Assembly (NCBI RefSeq): GCF_047303325.1
Contig: NZ_JBKBEX010000025.1
Coordinates: 1-64,000 of the forward strand
Source of the DNA: Polaromonas sp047303325
GTDB taxonomy: Bacteria > Pseudomonadota > Gammaproteobacteria > Burkholderiales > Burkholderiaceae_C
Direction of reading: 5' to 3'
DNA: 64,000 nt
In this document: positions 57,411 to 64,000 of the stretch, piece by piece
Layout: every line of letters starts with the position of its first letter
How positions within the stretch are numbered: position 1 is the first letter of the stretch
Notes under the pieces: generated by a model
What the model saw: only the letters and a program-made list of their open reading frames with translations
Database searches by the model: none
What the model was told of the DNA's origin: nothing
Translations under genes and position numbers: made by a program

Positions 57411-58316
57411 GTGAACTACGCCCAGCTTCTTTTCCCCGACTTTTCCCTCATCGTCTGCGGCTACCTGGTGTGCCGCTACACCGCCCTCGACCGCACAGTC
57501 TGGGAGAAGGTGGAAAGCCTGGTTTATTACTTCTTGTTTCCGGTCCTGCTGTTTCACTCCATCGTGAAAAGCCCGCTGGACCTGGGCGCCGCCTCCAGCC
57601 TGATAGGCGCCGGCCTGCTGATGGGCGTGGCCGGCATCGCCATGGCCTACAGCCTGCCGCACCTGCCCTGGCTGCGCCGTCACATCGACACGCGCGAGCA
57701 CGCCGCCAGCGCGCAGGTGGCTTTTCGCTTCAACTCCTTCATCGCCCTGGCATTGGCTGATCGTTTGGCAGGCGCCCAGGGCCTGCAGCTGATCGCGGTG
57801 CTGATCGGCGTCTGCGTGCCGCTCTTCAACGTCGCCGCGGTATGGCCCATGGCAAGGCATGCCCAGCGCGGCTTCATGGGCGAGCTGGTGCGTAACCCGC
57901 TGATCGTGGCAACGGCGACGGGCCTTGTCGCCAACCTGCTGGGCTTCAGCATCCCCTTCTGGCTGGAACCCACCGTCAACCGCATAGGCGCCGCCTCACT
58001 GGCCCTGGGCCTGATGTCGGCAGGCGCCGGCATGCAGTTCGCGCACCTGGCGCAGTCCAGGACCTTGACGGTGGCCGTGCTGTCCATACGCCACCTGTTG
58101 CTGCCCATCGTGGCCCTGGGCCTGGCCAAGGCCTTTAGCCTGTCGACGGTGCAGACCACCATACTGCTGGCCTTCTCCGCCCTGCCGACGGCTTCCAGCG
58201 CTTATGTACTGGCTGCGCGCATGGGGTACAACGGGGGCTATGTTGCTGGGTTGGTGACTTTGTCGACCATGCTGGGAGTGGTCAGCCTGCCGTTTGCGTT
58301 GGCAGTGCTGAGGTAA
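57411..58316 (+). CDS. AEC-family transporter
   Basis: A 301-residue membrane carrier of the auxin efflux carrier/malate permease group with about ten hydrophobic segments. The start is probably a GTG at 57411 (VNYAQLLFPDF); a TTG at 57348 would add a polar 21-residue tail. Conserved Asn/Pro positions of the family are seen in AFSALPTASSAYVLA. Members export organic acids or auxin-like compounds. The substrate is unknown. Confidence 0.85.
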   Translation: MNYAQLLFPDFSLIVCGYLVCRYTALDRTVWEKVESLVYYFLFPVLLFHSIVKSPLDLGAASSLIGAGLLMGVAGIAMAYSLPHLPWLRRHIDTREHAASAQVAFRFNSFIALALADRLAGAQGLQLIAVLIGVCVPLFNVAAVWPMARHAQRGFMGELVRNPLIVATATGLVANLLGFSIPFWLEPTVNRIGAASLALGLMSAGAGMQFAHLAQSRTLTVAVLSIRHLLLPIVALGLAKAFSLSTVQTTILLAFSALPTASSAYVLAARMGYNGGYVAGLVTLSTMLGVVSLPFALAVLR

Positions 58317-58347
58317 GTTGCTCCAAGCCTGTTTAGGATTTGCTTAT

Positions 58348-58437
58348 CCCAGCAGAGCGCTCTTTGCTGGGGGCAGCTGGCCGGGTCTCGCCCCGGCGGG
58401 CAGGCCTTAGCAAAAACGCGAAGGCCGGGGCAAGACC
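58348..58437. repeat. Two adjacent imperfect palindromes between convergent genes
   Basis: CCCAGCA (58348-58354) pairs with TGCTGGG (58365-58371) around an internal GAGCGCTC palindrome. GGTCTCGCCCCGGC (58384-58397) pairs with GCCGGGGCAAGACC (58424-58437) with one mismatch. The second block resembles GCCGGAGCAAGACCC at about 580-594. The role may be termination of the AEC gene and of the convergent small gene. Confidence 0.55.
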
Positions 58438-58451
58438 AGGTCAAAACAAGT

Positions 58452-58808
58452 TCAAGAAGAAGGATTCTTCTTCTCGATGTACTCCCCCATCCGGCTCATC
58501 AAGCGCCACCACTCAGAACCATCTTCACGATAAACCCTGATCGCCCCCGCCCGCACCAGGATCTTGCGCAGCTCGTCTTCGTCGAACCCGCCCAAGTGCA
58601 TCTGCAATGTTTCAAACGAGCGGTCGGTATAGCCCTTGTGGCTCAGGAAGTGGCGAGCGGTTTCTTCGGCCATGAACTCGGTCTTGTGCTGCTCGTGCGC
58701 CAGCGCGAGCTGGTGTTTATGCAGTTGCCGGTTCAGAAAAAAAGTGATGCTGCCACCGACGACTGCGCCAAACAGCGAAGCCAGGGCGCCTGAAATCGTG
58801 GGGTCCAT
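58452..58808 (-). CDS. Small membrane-anchored hypothetical protein
   Basis: A 118-residue protein that I cannot name. Residues 5-26 form one hydrophobic segment (ISGALASLFGAVVGGSITFFL), followed by a His/Gln/Glu-rich helix (HKHQLALAHEQHKTEFMAEE). The rest is a small mixed domain (TLQMHLGGFDEDELRKILVRAGAIRV). The start has RBS-like AAAGGACACC. It is convergent with the AEC gene. Confidence 0.65.
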   Translation of the reverse strand: MDPTISGALASLFGAVVGGSITFFLNRQLHKHQLALAHEQHKTEFMAEETARHFLSHKGYTDRSFETLQMHLGGFDEDELRKILVRAGAIRVYREDGSEWWRLMSRMGEYIEKKNPSS

Positions 58809-58852
58809 ACGGGTGTCCTTTCGTGCACAGGGATATTACAAGCAGACGGAGC

Positions 58853-59950
58853 CTAGTGGCTGAGTGCCCATTCAATGTGTTCCGCGACCAGTTCGCCGCA
58901 ATCCACGGCGCGCGCCTGCAGCGCTTCACGCAGGGGCAGTCCGGCCGCCGCATCGAGCACACGCAGCGCATTGCCCATGGCCACCGCGATGTTGCGCAGC
59001 CAGCGCTCGTGACCTATGCGCCGTATCGGGCTGCCTTCGGTGAAACGCAAGAACGCCTCTTCGCTCCAGCCGAACAGCGTCACCAGTTGCTGCCCCGTCA
59101 GGCCTTGGCGTTCGTCGAAATCGGGCAAGGCGCTGCGCTGGGCGAACTTGTTCCAGGGGCAGATCAGCTGGCAGTCGTCGCAGCCGTAGATGCGGTTGCC
59201 CATCAGCGGGCGCAGCTCCAGCGGTATGGGGCCCGCGTGTTCGATAGTCAGATAGGAAATGCAGCGCCTGGCGTCGAGCTTGTGCGGCGCGACGATGGCC
59301 CGTGTGGGGCAAACATCGATGCAGGCCTGGCAGCTGCCGCAGTGCGGCGCCACCGGCTCGCTGGGCGGCAAGGCGATGTCCACATAGATTTCGCCCAGGA
59401 AGAACATGGAGCCGGCCTCGCGGTTGAGCAGCAGCGTGTGCTTGCCGCGCCAGCCCTGGCCGCTGCGGGCCGCGAGTTCGGCCTCCATCACGGGGGCGGA
59501 ATCGGTGAAAGCGCGGTGGCCCAACTGTTCCACATGCTCCGAAATCCGCTCGCTGAGTTTTTGCAGGCGGCTGCGCATGATCTTGTGGTAATCACGGCCG
59601 CGCGCATAGACCGACACAATGCCTTCGGCGGGGCGCTCCAGGCGGCTGAATTCCAGCGCCTGCCACTCGCCGGCCCCGGTGGGGGTCGCCGTCGGCAGGT
59701 AGTTCATGCGCGCCGTAATCACGCTGACCGTGCCGGGGACCAGTTCCGCCGGCCGGGCGCGCTTGAGCCCGTGCGCGGCCATGTAATGCATATCGCCATG
59801 AAAGCCGGCGGCCAGCCAAGCCGATAATCCAGGTTCAGCCGAGGAGAGGTCGACGCCGGCGATGCCGATTTGCGAAAATCCAAGCTCGCGCGCCCAAGCC
59901 TGAATTTGAGAAACGAACTGATGACTGTTCAAAGCGTTGCTGGCGGACAC
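58853..59950 (-). CDS. queG: Epoxyqueuosine reductase
   Basis: About 365 residues. A cobalamin- and iron-sulfur-dependent enzyme that converts epoxyqueuosine to queuosine in tRNA anticodons. Two 4Fe-4S motifs are seen: CGSCQACIDVCP and CDDCQLICPW. The N-terminal ELGFSQIGIAGVDLS opens the cobalamin-binding fold. There is no ATG near the expected start; I use the GTG at 59950, with a TTG at 59932 as alternative. Either choice overlaps the 5' end of the divergent tsaE. Confidence 0.9.
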   Translation of the reverse strand: MSASNALNSHQFVSQIQAWARELGFSQIGIAGVDLSSAEPGLSAWLAAGFHGDMHYMAAHGLKRARPAELVPGTVSVITARMNYLPTATPTGAGEWQALEFSRLERPAEGIVSVYARGRDYHKIMRSRLQKLSERISEHVEQLGHRAFTDSAPVMEAELAARSGQGWRGKHTLLLNREAGSMFFLGEIYVDIALPPSEPVAPHCGSCQACIDVCPTRAIVAPHKLDARRCISYLTIEHAGPIPLELRPLMGNRIYGCDDCQLICPWNKFAQRSALPDFDERQGLTGQQLVTLFGWSEEAFLRFTEGSPIRRIGHERWLRNIAVAMGNALRVLDAAAGLPLREALQARAVDCGELVAEHIEWALSH

Positions 59951-60439
59951 CCGCCGATTGTAAAAAACATTACCTGGCAGGACGAGGAGGCCACGGCCGA
60001 CTTCGCGCGGGCCCTGGCAAAGCACCCCGCTATAGGCCGCGCGCTGATTGAACTGCAGGGCGACCTGGGGGCCGGCAAAACCACCTTTGTGCGCCACCTG
60101 CTCAAGAGCCTGGGCGTGCAGGGACGCATCAAGAGCCCCACCTATGCGGTGGTCGAGCCTTACACATTGGCCACGGCCAGCCCGGATGCAGGCCAAAATG
60201 GCGGCATGAACATCTGGCATTTCGATTTCTACCGCTTCAACGACCCGCGCGAGTGGGAAGAAGCCGGCTTTCGCGACATCTTTGCGGCCACCGGCCTCAA
60301 GCTCGTCGAATGGCCCGAGAAAGCCGGGCCGCACCTGCCGCAACCCGACCTGCTGCTGCGCCTGGAGGTGCTGCCCCATGAGGCCCGCGCCGTCACCCTG
60401 ACGGCCCACACGCCCACCGGCGCGGAACTGCTCGCATGA
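59921..60439 (+). CDS. tsaE: tRNA threonylcarbamoyladenosine biosynthesis ATPase TsaE
   Basis: A 172-residue P-loop ATPase that cycles the TsaB-TsaD complex in t6A formation. The Walker A loop is GDLGAGKTT (Lys53). KSPTYAVVEPY and HFDFYRFNDPREW are family signatures. The start at 59921 gives the standard layout; it lies inside the 5' end of queG. The stop overlaps the amiC start (ATGA). Confidence 0.92.
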   Translation: MTVQSVAGGHPPIVKNITWQDEEATADFARALAKHPAIGRALIELQGDLGAGKTTFVRHLLKSLGVQGRIKSPTYAVVEPYTLATASPDAGQNGGMNIWHFDFYRFNDPREWEEAGFRDIFAATGLKLVEWPEKAGPHLPQPDLLLRLEVLPHEARAVTLTAHTPTGAELLA

Positions 60440-61821
60440 AGCACCCTACCGTGAGCCGCCGCGGCGCCCTGCAACTGGGCAGCGTGGTGCTGTTGCTGGG
60501 CGTGCAACACATCGCGCGCGGCGCCACCATCGTGGCCGTGCGCGTCTGGCCGTCCAAGGACTACACGCGGCTCACCATCGAGTCGGACGGTGAAATCAAG
60601 GCCCGGCAGTTTTTTGTCGCCGAGCCGCCCCGGCTGGCGGTGGACATCGAGGGCATAGACCTGATCCCGGCGCTGCGCGAGCTGGTGGCCAAGGTCAAGT
60701 CCGACGACCCGAACATCTCGGGCATACGCGTGGGGCAAAACGCGCCCGGCGTGGTGCGGCTGGTGATAGATCTGAAGCAGCCCATACAGCCGCAGGTGTT
60801 CACCCTGCCGCCCGTGGCCGCCTACCAGTACCGGCTGGTGTTCGACCTGTATCCGACGCAGGTCGCCGACCCGCTCGAAGCCCTGATCGCCGAAAAGCTC
60901 GCCGACCGGCAATCCGGCAGCGCGCCGCCACCGGCCGGCGACCCCATCGCCGACCTGATCGCGCGGCAATCGGGCAAGCAGGCTGACGGCAAGCCGCCAC
61001 CGCCGGCAGCCGTCGCGGAAAAGGACAAGGACAAATCGCCGGCGCCCGCAGGCACCCCGGGCGGCGCCAAGGCCGCACCCGAGGCGGCGATCATCGCGAA
61101 GAACAAGACCGACCGCCTCGTCATCGTGGCGCTGGACCCGGGCCATGGCGGAGAGGATCCCGGCGCCGTCGGCCCCGGTGGCACGCGCGAAAAAGACGTG
61201 GTCCTGCAAATCGCGCACCGCCTGCGCGACCGCATCAACCAGCAGCCCAATATGCGCGCCTACCTCACGCGCGACGCCGACTTCTTCGTGCCGCTGCATG
61301 TGCGCGTGCAAAAAGCGCGGCGTGTGCAGGCCGACCTTTTCATCAGCATCCATGCCGACGCCTTTTTCACGGCGCGGCCGCAGGGCGCCAGCGTCTTCGC
61401 GCTCAGTGAAAAAGGCGCCTCCAGCAGCGCGGCGCGCTGGATCGCCGACAAGGAAAATTCAGCCGACCTGGTGGGAGGCATCAACGTCAAGGCCAAGGAT
61501 GCCCAGGTGCAAAAAGCCCTGCTGGACATGAGCACCACGGCGCAGATCAACGACAGCCTCAAGCTCGGCAGCGCCATGCTGGGCGAGATCGGTAACGTCG
61601 GCAAGCTGCACAAACCCAAGGTCGAACAGGCTGGCTTCGCGGTCCTGAAAGCGCCCGACATTCCCAGCGTGCTGGTGGAGACAGCCTTCATCAGCAACCC
61701 CGACGAGGAAGCCAGGCTGCGCAGCGAGGACTACCAGATCCAGCTGGCCGATGCCCTGATGCGCGGCATCACGCGCTACTTCGCGCGCAATCCACCGCTG
61801 GCCCGCAACCGCGCCGTCTAA
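60436..61821 (+). CDS. amiC: N-acetylmuramoyl-L-alanine amidase AmiC
   Basis: A 461-residue periplasmic amidase that splits septal peptidoglycan. The N terminus holds SRRGALQL and a hydrophobic stretch, a probable Tat signal. An AMIN domain (about residues 30-140) targets the division site. A Pro/Ala/Lys linker (about 155-220) leads to the Amidase_3 domain, with zinc ligands in DPGHGGEDPGAVG, SIHADAF and a catalytic Glu in ETAFISN. Start overlaps the tsaE stop, an arrangement also common in other proteobacteria. Confidence 0.93.
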   Translation: MKHPTVSRRGALQLGSVVLLLGVQHIARGATIVAVRVWPSKDYTRLTIESDGEIKARQFFVAEPPRLAVDIEGIDLIPALRELVAKVKSDDPNISGIRVGQNAPGVVRLVIDLKQPIQPQVFTLPPVAAYQYRLVFDLYPTQVADPLEALIAEKLADRQSGSAPPPAGDPIADLIARQSGKQADGKPPPPAAVAEKDKDKSPAPAGTPGGAKAAPEAAIIAKNKTDRLVIVALDPGHGGEDPGAVGPGGTREKDVVLQIAHRLRDRINQQPNMRAYLTRDADFFVPLHVRVQKARRVQADLFISIHADAFFTARPQGASVFALSEKGASSSAARWIADKENSADLVGGINVKAKDAQVQKALLDMSTTAQINDSLKLGSAMLGEIGNVGKLHKPKVEQAGFAVLKAPDIPSVLVETAFISNPDEEARLRSEDYQIQLADALMRGITRYFARNPPLARNRAV

Positions 61822-61829
61822 CCATCCCC

Positions 61830-61849
61830 TTGGCGCGTCTATGCGCCAA
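61830..61849. terminator. 7-bp hairpin behind amiC
   Basis: TTGGCGC (61830-61836) and GCGCCAA (61843-61849) form a perfect stem around GTCTAT, nine bases after the amiC stop. No T-run follows, so it is a weak terminator candidate. Confidence 0.4.
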
Positions 61850-62012
61850 AATTGAATACAAAAGACCGCAGCGGGCCGACAGCTCGCGGCGGCCTTCTCC
61901 TACAGCCTCGCGGTAGTGGCCCTCCTACATTGAAGCCACAGGCAAGCCGGGGCAAGTTCATAAGCTGAATGCCCACAGCAAGAGCCTGGAACTCCTAGCA
62001 AAGGCAAACAAC

Positions 62013-62225
62013 ATGAATACGAAACTGATGATCTCGGTAGCAGCTGCGGCACTGATAGGCCTGGGAGGCTGCAGTACCAACCCGACAAATGCGCAGATCG
62101 GCACCGGCGTGGGCGCCGTAGCCGGCGGCCTTGTGGGTAACGCCGTCTTCGGCAGCACCCTGGGCACCGTGGGCGGCGCGGCCGCAGGTGCGCTGATCGG
62201 TAACGAGGTCGGCAAAAAACGCTGA
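62013..62225 (+). CDS. Small glycine-zipper lipoprotein (OsmB-like)
   Basis: A 70-residue lipoprotein. The signal peptide ends GLGGC-STN. The remainder is glycine-zipper sequence (GTGVGAVAGGLVGNAVFG, GTVGGAAAGALIGNEVGKKR) forming two close hydrophobic hairpin segments. This is the OsmB layout. The 191 bp upstream holds no gene and presumably contains its promoter. Confidence 0.87.
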   Translation: MNTKLMISVAAAALIGLGGCSTNPTNAQIGTGVGAVAGGLVGNAVFGSTLGTVGGAAAGALIGNEVGKKR

Positions 62226-62272
62226 CCCCACACCCGCCTGGTTCAAACGCCCGGCTTAAACCCCAGGCCTTG

Positions 62273-62767
62273 TCATACCGGGTAGATCAGCGAGTTGAGG
62301 ATCATCTCGCTGTCGTACACACAAAGACGGCTCCTGAATTTCAGTGAGCCGTCTTTTTGCGTGAGCTCGTCGATATAGCGGCCCACGTTGTAAACCTCGC
62401 TCACGCCGCCCGGCTTGGTGCGGAACACCGCGTAGTTGGCCTCGGCCTGGATGGTGTCGCCCTCCTGCGAGAGGATGCGCGCCGGGCTCACGACGTGGCG
62501 CGTGTAATAGGGCCCGTGGTAAATCGTCTGCGTGACGCCGTACACCCGGTCCTTCATCATGCCGCGGCTTTCCAGCGCGATCAGCGCCAGCGGCAGGCCG
62601 CGGTCGAAGTTCTCGCGGGCCTGCACCTTGTAGCGGCCGTCTTCCACGAAAAATTCCGGCCACTCCTCAAAGCGCTTTTCATCGAGTGCCGCCGCGTAGT
62701 CGGCGTTGAGCCGGTCCACCCGCATCTGCAGCAGCAGGCGCTGCATGCCTTGTTCGATCGCCGTCAT
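62273..62767 (-). CDS. Aromatic-ring-hydroxylating dioxygenase, beta subunit
   Basis: A 164-residue beta subunit with an NTF2-like fold. Signatures are NADYAAALDEKRFEEWPEFF, DGRYKVQARENFDRG, TQTIYHGPYYTRHVVSPARI and the C-terminal FRSRLCVYDSEMI. It packs with the alpha subunit as an alpha3beta3 enzyme. The ATG at 62767 overlaps the alpha stop (ATGA). The longer open frame upstream to 63181 is a shadow of the alpha gene. Confidence 0.9.
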   Translation of the reverse strand: MTAIEQGMQRLLLQMRVDRLNADYAAALDEKRFEEWPEFFVEDGRYKVQARENFDRGLPLALIALESRGMMKDRVYGVTQTIYHGPYYTRHVVSPARILSQEGDTIQAEANYAVFRTKPGGVSEVYNVGRYIDELTQKDGSLKFRSRLCVYDSEMILNSLIYPV

Positions 62768-64000
62768 AGTTCCATGACTTTCTTCCAGTAGGCATACATG
62801 CTGCGGATCAGGGTTTCGGTGACCATGTGCTCGGTCATCTCGGTGCCCGTGCCGCCCAGCTCGCACAGTGTCGCGCCCTCGCCGGCCTGGACAAAGCCAG
62901 CCTGGCTGAACTCGATCACCTCGCCGTCGTCGGCGCTGACAAAACCCGCGGGACCGAACAGGTTGGCCTGGCGCAGGCGGCGCTGCGTCATCTCGGGCGT
63001 GTCGTCGGCAAAGCCGAAGTGCGTCCAGATGAAATCGAATTCGCCCTGGCCGCGCGGCACGATGTGGCGGGTGCTCAATGAATTGACCTGCTGCTGAATG
63101 ATCAGGCTGGGAAACAGCGTGATCATGGTGACGGTGGGCATGATGTCGCTGCCCGGGTTGGACGGGTCGGCGACCGTCCACCAGGGCTCGGGCACCACGT
63201 CCAGCAGGCGGTCATCGTGCAGCGCCATGTTCGCCTTGAAGGAGGTCACGCCCTCGGTCACGGCCGCATTCTGCCCGCCATCGTTGCGGCGTGAAATCAT
63301 CACCGCGTGGCGGCCATGGGCGTCCATCACCATGCGGCTTTTCTGGTCGGCGCGCCACAGGCCAAAGGTCACGAACCAGGTGTGCAGCAAGCCGGGGTGG
63401 TAAGGGTCCTTGATGTTCTCCATCATCAGCTTCCAGTTGCCCGGAATGCGCTGGCGGTTGTAGCCCAGCAGGGTCAGCTTGCGTGCGCCCTCGGGGCCCT
63501 TGAAGATGCGGTCCAGCCAGGGCATGAGCTGCGGGCCCAGGTAGTCCTCGAGCGGCTCGGTGTCCTCGCTGAAAGTGGCGAACACCAGGCCGTGCAGCAG
63601 GGCCACGCGCAGCTTGGTCAGGCCGTGGTCCTTGAGGTCAAAATCTTCCGGCATGCCGCCGTTGACGCAGTCGCCCTCCTTCACGCCGTCCTTGAAAGGC
63701 AGGCCCGCAAGGTCGCCGTTGAGTTTGTAAGTCCACTGGTGGTAGGGGCAGACAAAGCTGCGCGCATTGCCCTGGGGGTTCTGGCAAAAGCGCACGCCGC
63801 GGTGGGCGCAGCGGTTTTCCACCACGCGTATGCCGTGGTCGGTGGCGCGGTCCTTGGGCGCGATGCGGTCACGCACCATCAACACCTGGCGCTCGCCCAC
63901 ATGGCTGAGCTTGTAGTCGCCGACGTTGGGAATCTCGGCCTCCAGGCCCACGTAGCACCAGTGCGCGCCGTAAAAGACTTTCTCCAGCTCGCGCTGGTAG
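62764..64000 (-). CDS. Rieske dioxygenase alpha subunit (5' end outside window)
   Basis: At least 412 residues, open to the window edge. The Rieske cluster ligands are seen in CAHRGVRFC and CPYHQW. The mononuclear iron site is in ENIKDPYHPGLLH (Asp and two His). The frame continues upstream of the GTG at 63951 to 64000 as YQRELEKVFYGAHWCYVGLE, which reads as real family sequence; the true start is therefore beyond the window. The layout resembles the anthranilate/salicylate/halobenzoate group of oxygenases. No ferredoxin or reductase gene lies within the window. The aromatic substrate is unknown. Confidence 0.9.
   Translation of the reverse strand, partial: YQRELEKVFYGAHWCYVGLEAEIPNVGDYKLSHVGERQVLMVRDRIAPKDRATDHGIRVVENRCAHRGVRFCQNPQGNARSFVCPYHQWTYKLNGDLAGLPFKDGVKEGDCVNGGMPEDFDLKDHGLTKLRVALLHGLVFATFSEDTEPLEDYLGPQLMPWLDRIFKGPEGARKLTLLGYNRQRIPGNWKLMMENIKDPYHPGLLHTWFVTFGLWRADQKSRMVMDAHGRHAVMISRRNDGGQNAAVTEGVTSFKANMALHDDRLLDVVPEPWWTVADPSNPGSDIMPTVTMITLFPSLIIQQQVNSLSTRHIVPRGQGEFDFIWTHFGFADDTPEMTQRRLRQANLFGPAGFVSADDGEVIEFSQAGFVQAGEGATLCELGGTGTEMTEHMVTETLIRSMYAYWKKVMEL

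Noticed and set aside
62768..63181. N-terminal extension of the dioxygenase beta subunit
   Set aside because: It is out of frame with the alpha gene and translates its antisense-equivalent frame; the beta start at 62767 overlaps the alpha stop in a normal ATGA junction.

Overview
The window is GC-rich, densely packed, largely chromosomal DNA from a betaproteobacterium of the order Burkholderiales. It is most likely a member of the Comamonadaceae (Polaromonas, Rhodoferax or Variovorax type). The grounds are four orphan Bug-type (TctC-like) periplasmic receptors, the gene orders pyrG-kdsA-eno-ftsB and dapA-bamC-metallohydrolase, long AAAGAAAGTAG-type intergenic palindromes, and the overall style of the proteins. 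I saw no rRNA, tRNA, CRISPR array, insertion sequence or prophage.

Layout. Positions 1-601 hold a large inverted repeat and no convincing gene. A TgpA-like membrane transglutaminase (602-2629) and the murein transglycosylase MltB follow. Then comes a mostly minus-strand accessory stretch (3.8-9.1 kb): a beta-lactamase-fold hydrolase, a Bug receptor, a TIGR02594 protein, an isochorismatase-like hydrolase, a GFA protein, an unknown protein and a GNAT acetyltransferase.

The most distinctive region is 9.1-23.3 kb. Two versions of the transglutaminase / circularly permuted ATP-grasp / alpha-E system face away from each other around comEC. The minus-strand unit encodes ATP-grasp, alpha-E, transglutaminase and a signal peptidase II (LspA), tightly spaced or overlapping. 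The plus-strand unit encodes a 1200-residue transglutaminase-DUF2126 protein, an ATP-grasp/alpha-E fusion and another transglutaminase. These families are predicted amidoligase/peptidase systems whose substrate is unknown. With the upstream TgpA-like protein, four transglutaminase-fold proteins lie within 23 kb.

From 23.3 to 26.5 kb a LysR regulator with a clean T-N11-A operator faces a zinc-ribbon threonine-synthase-like enzyme and a Bug receptor. A RidA gene precedes a textbook FMN riboswitch in front of a type II lumazine synthase (ribH2). Topoisomerase IV follows as parE-slt-parC with a lytic transglycosylase inside the operon.

From 33.5 to 62.2 kb the content is mainly housekeeping. It includes an MFS transporter with a tiny membrane protein, SDR, methyltransferase, dapA, bamC, an MBL hydrolase, a RoxA-type oxygenase, a SlyD-like isomerase, dut, coaBC, pyrG, kdsA, eno, ftsB, hslO, a gamma carbonic anhydrase, a DUF455 protein, cfa, xerD, queG, tsaE and amiC, with two more Bug receptors. 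Cell-envelope and peptidoglycan functions recur (mltB, slt, amiC, kdsA, bamC, ftsB, glycine-zipper lipoproteins). The window ends inside a two-component aromatic-ring dioxygenase (beta subunit complete, alpha subunit cut by the window edge).

Functions come from reading motifs in the translated sequence, without database searches. Start codons were chosen from ribosome binding sites, gene overlaps and remembered family N-termini.
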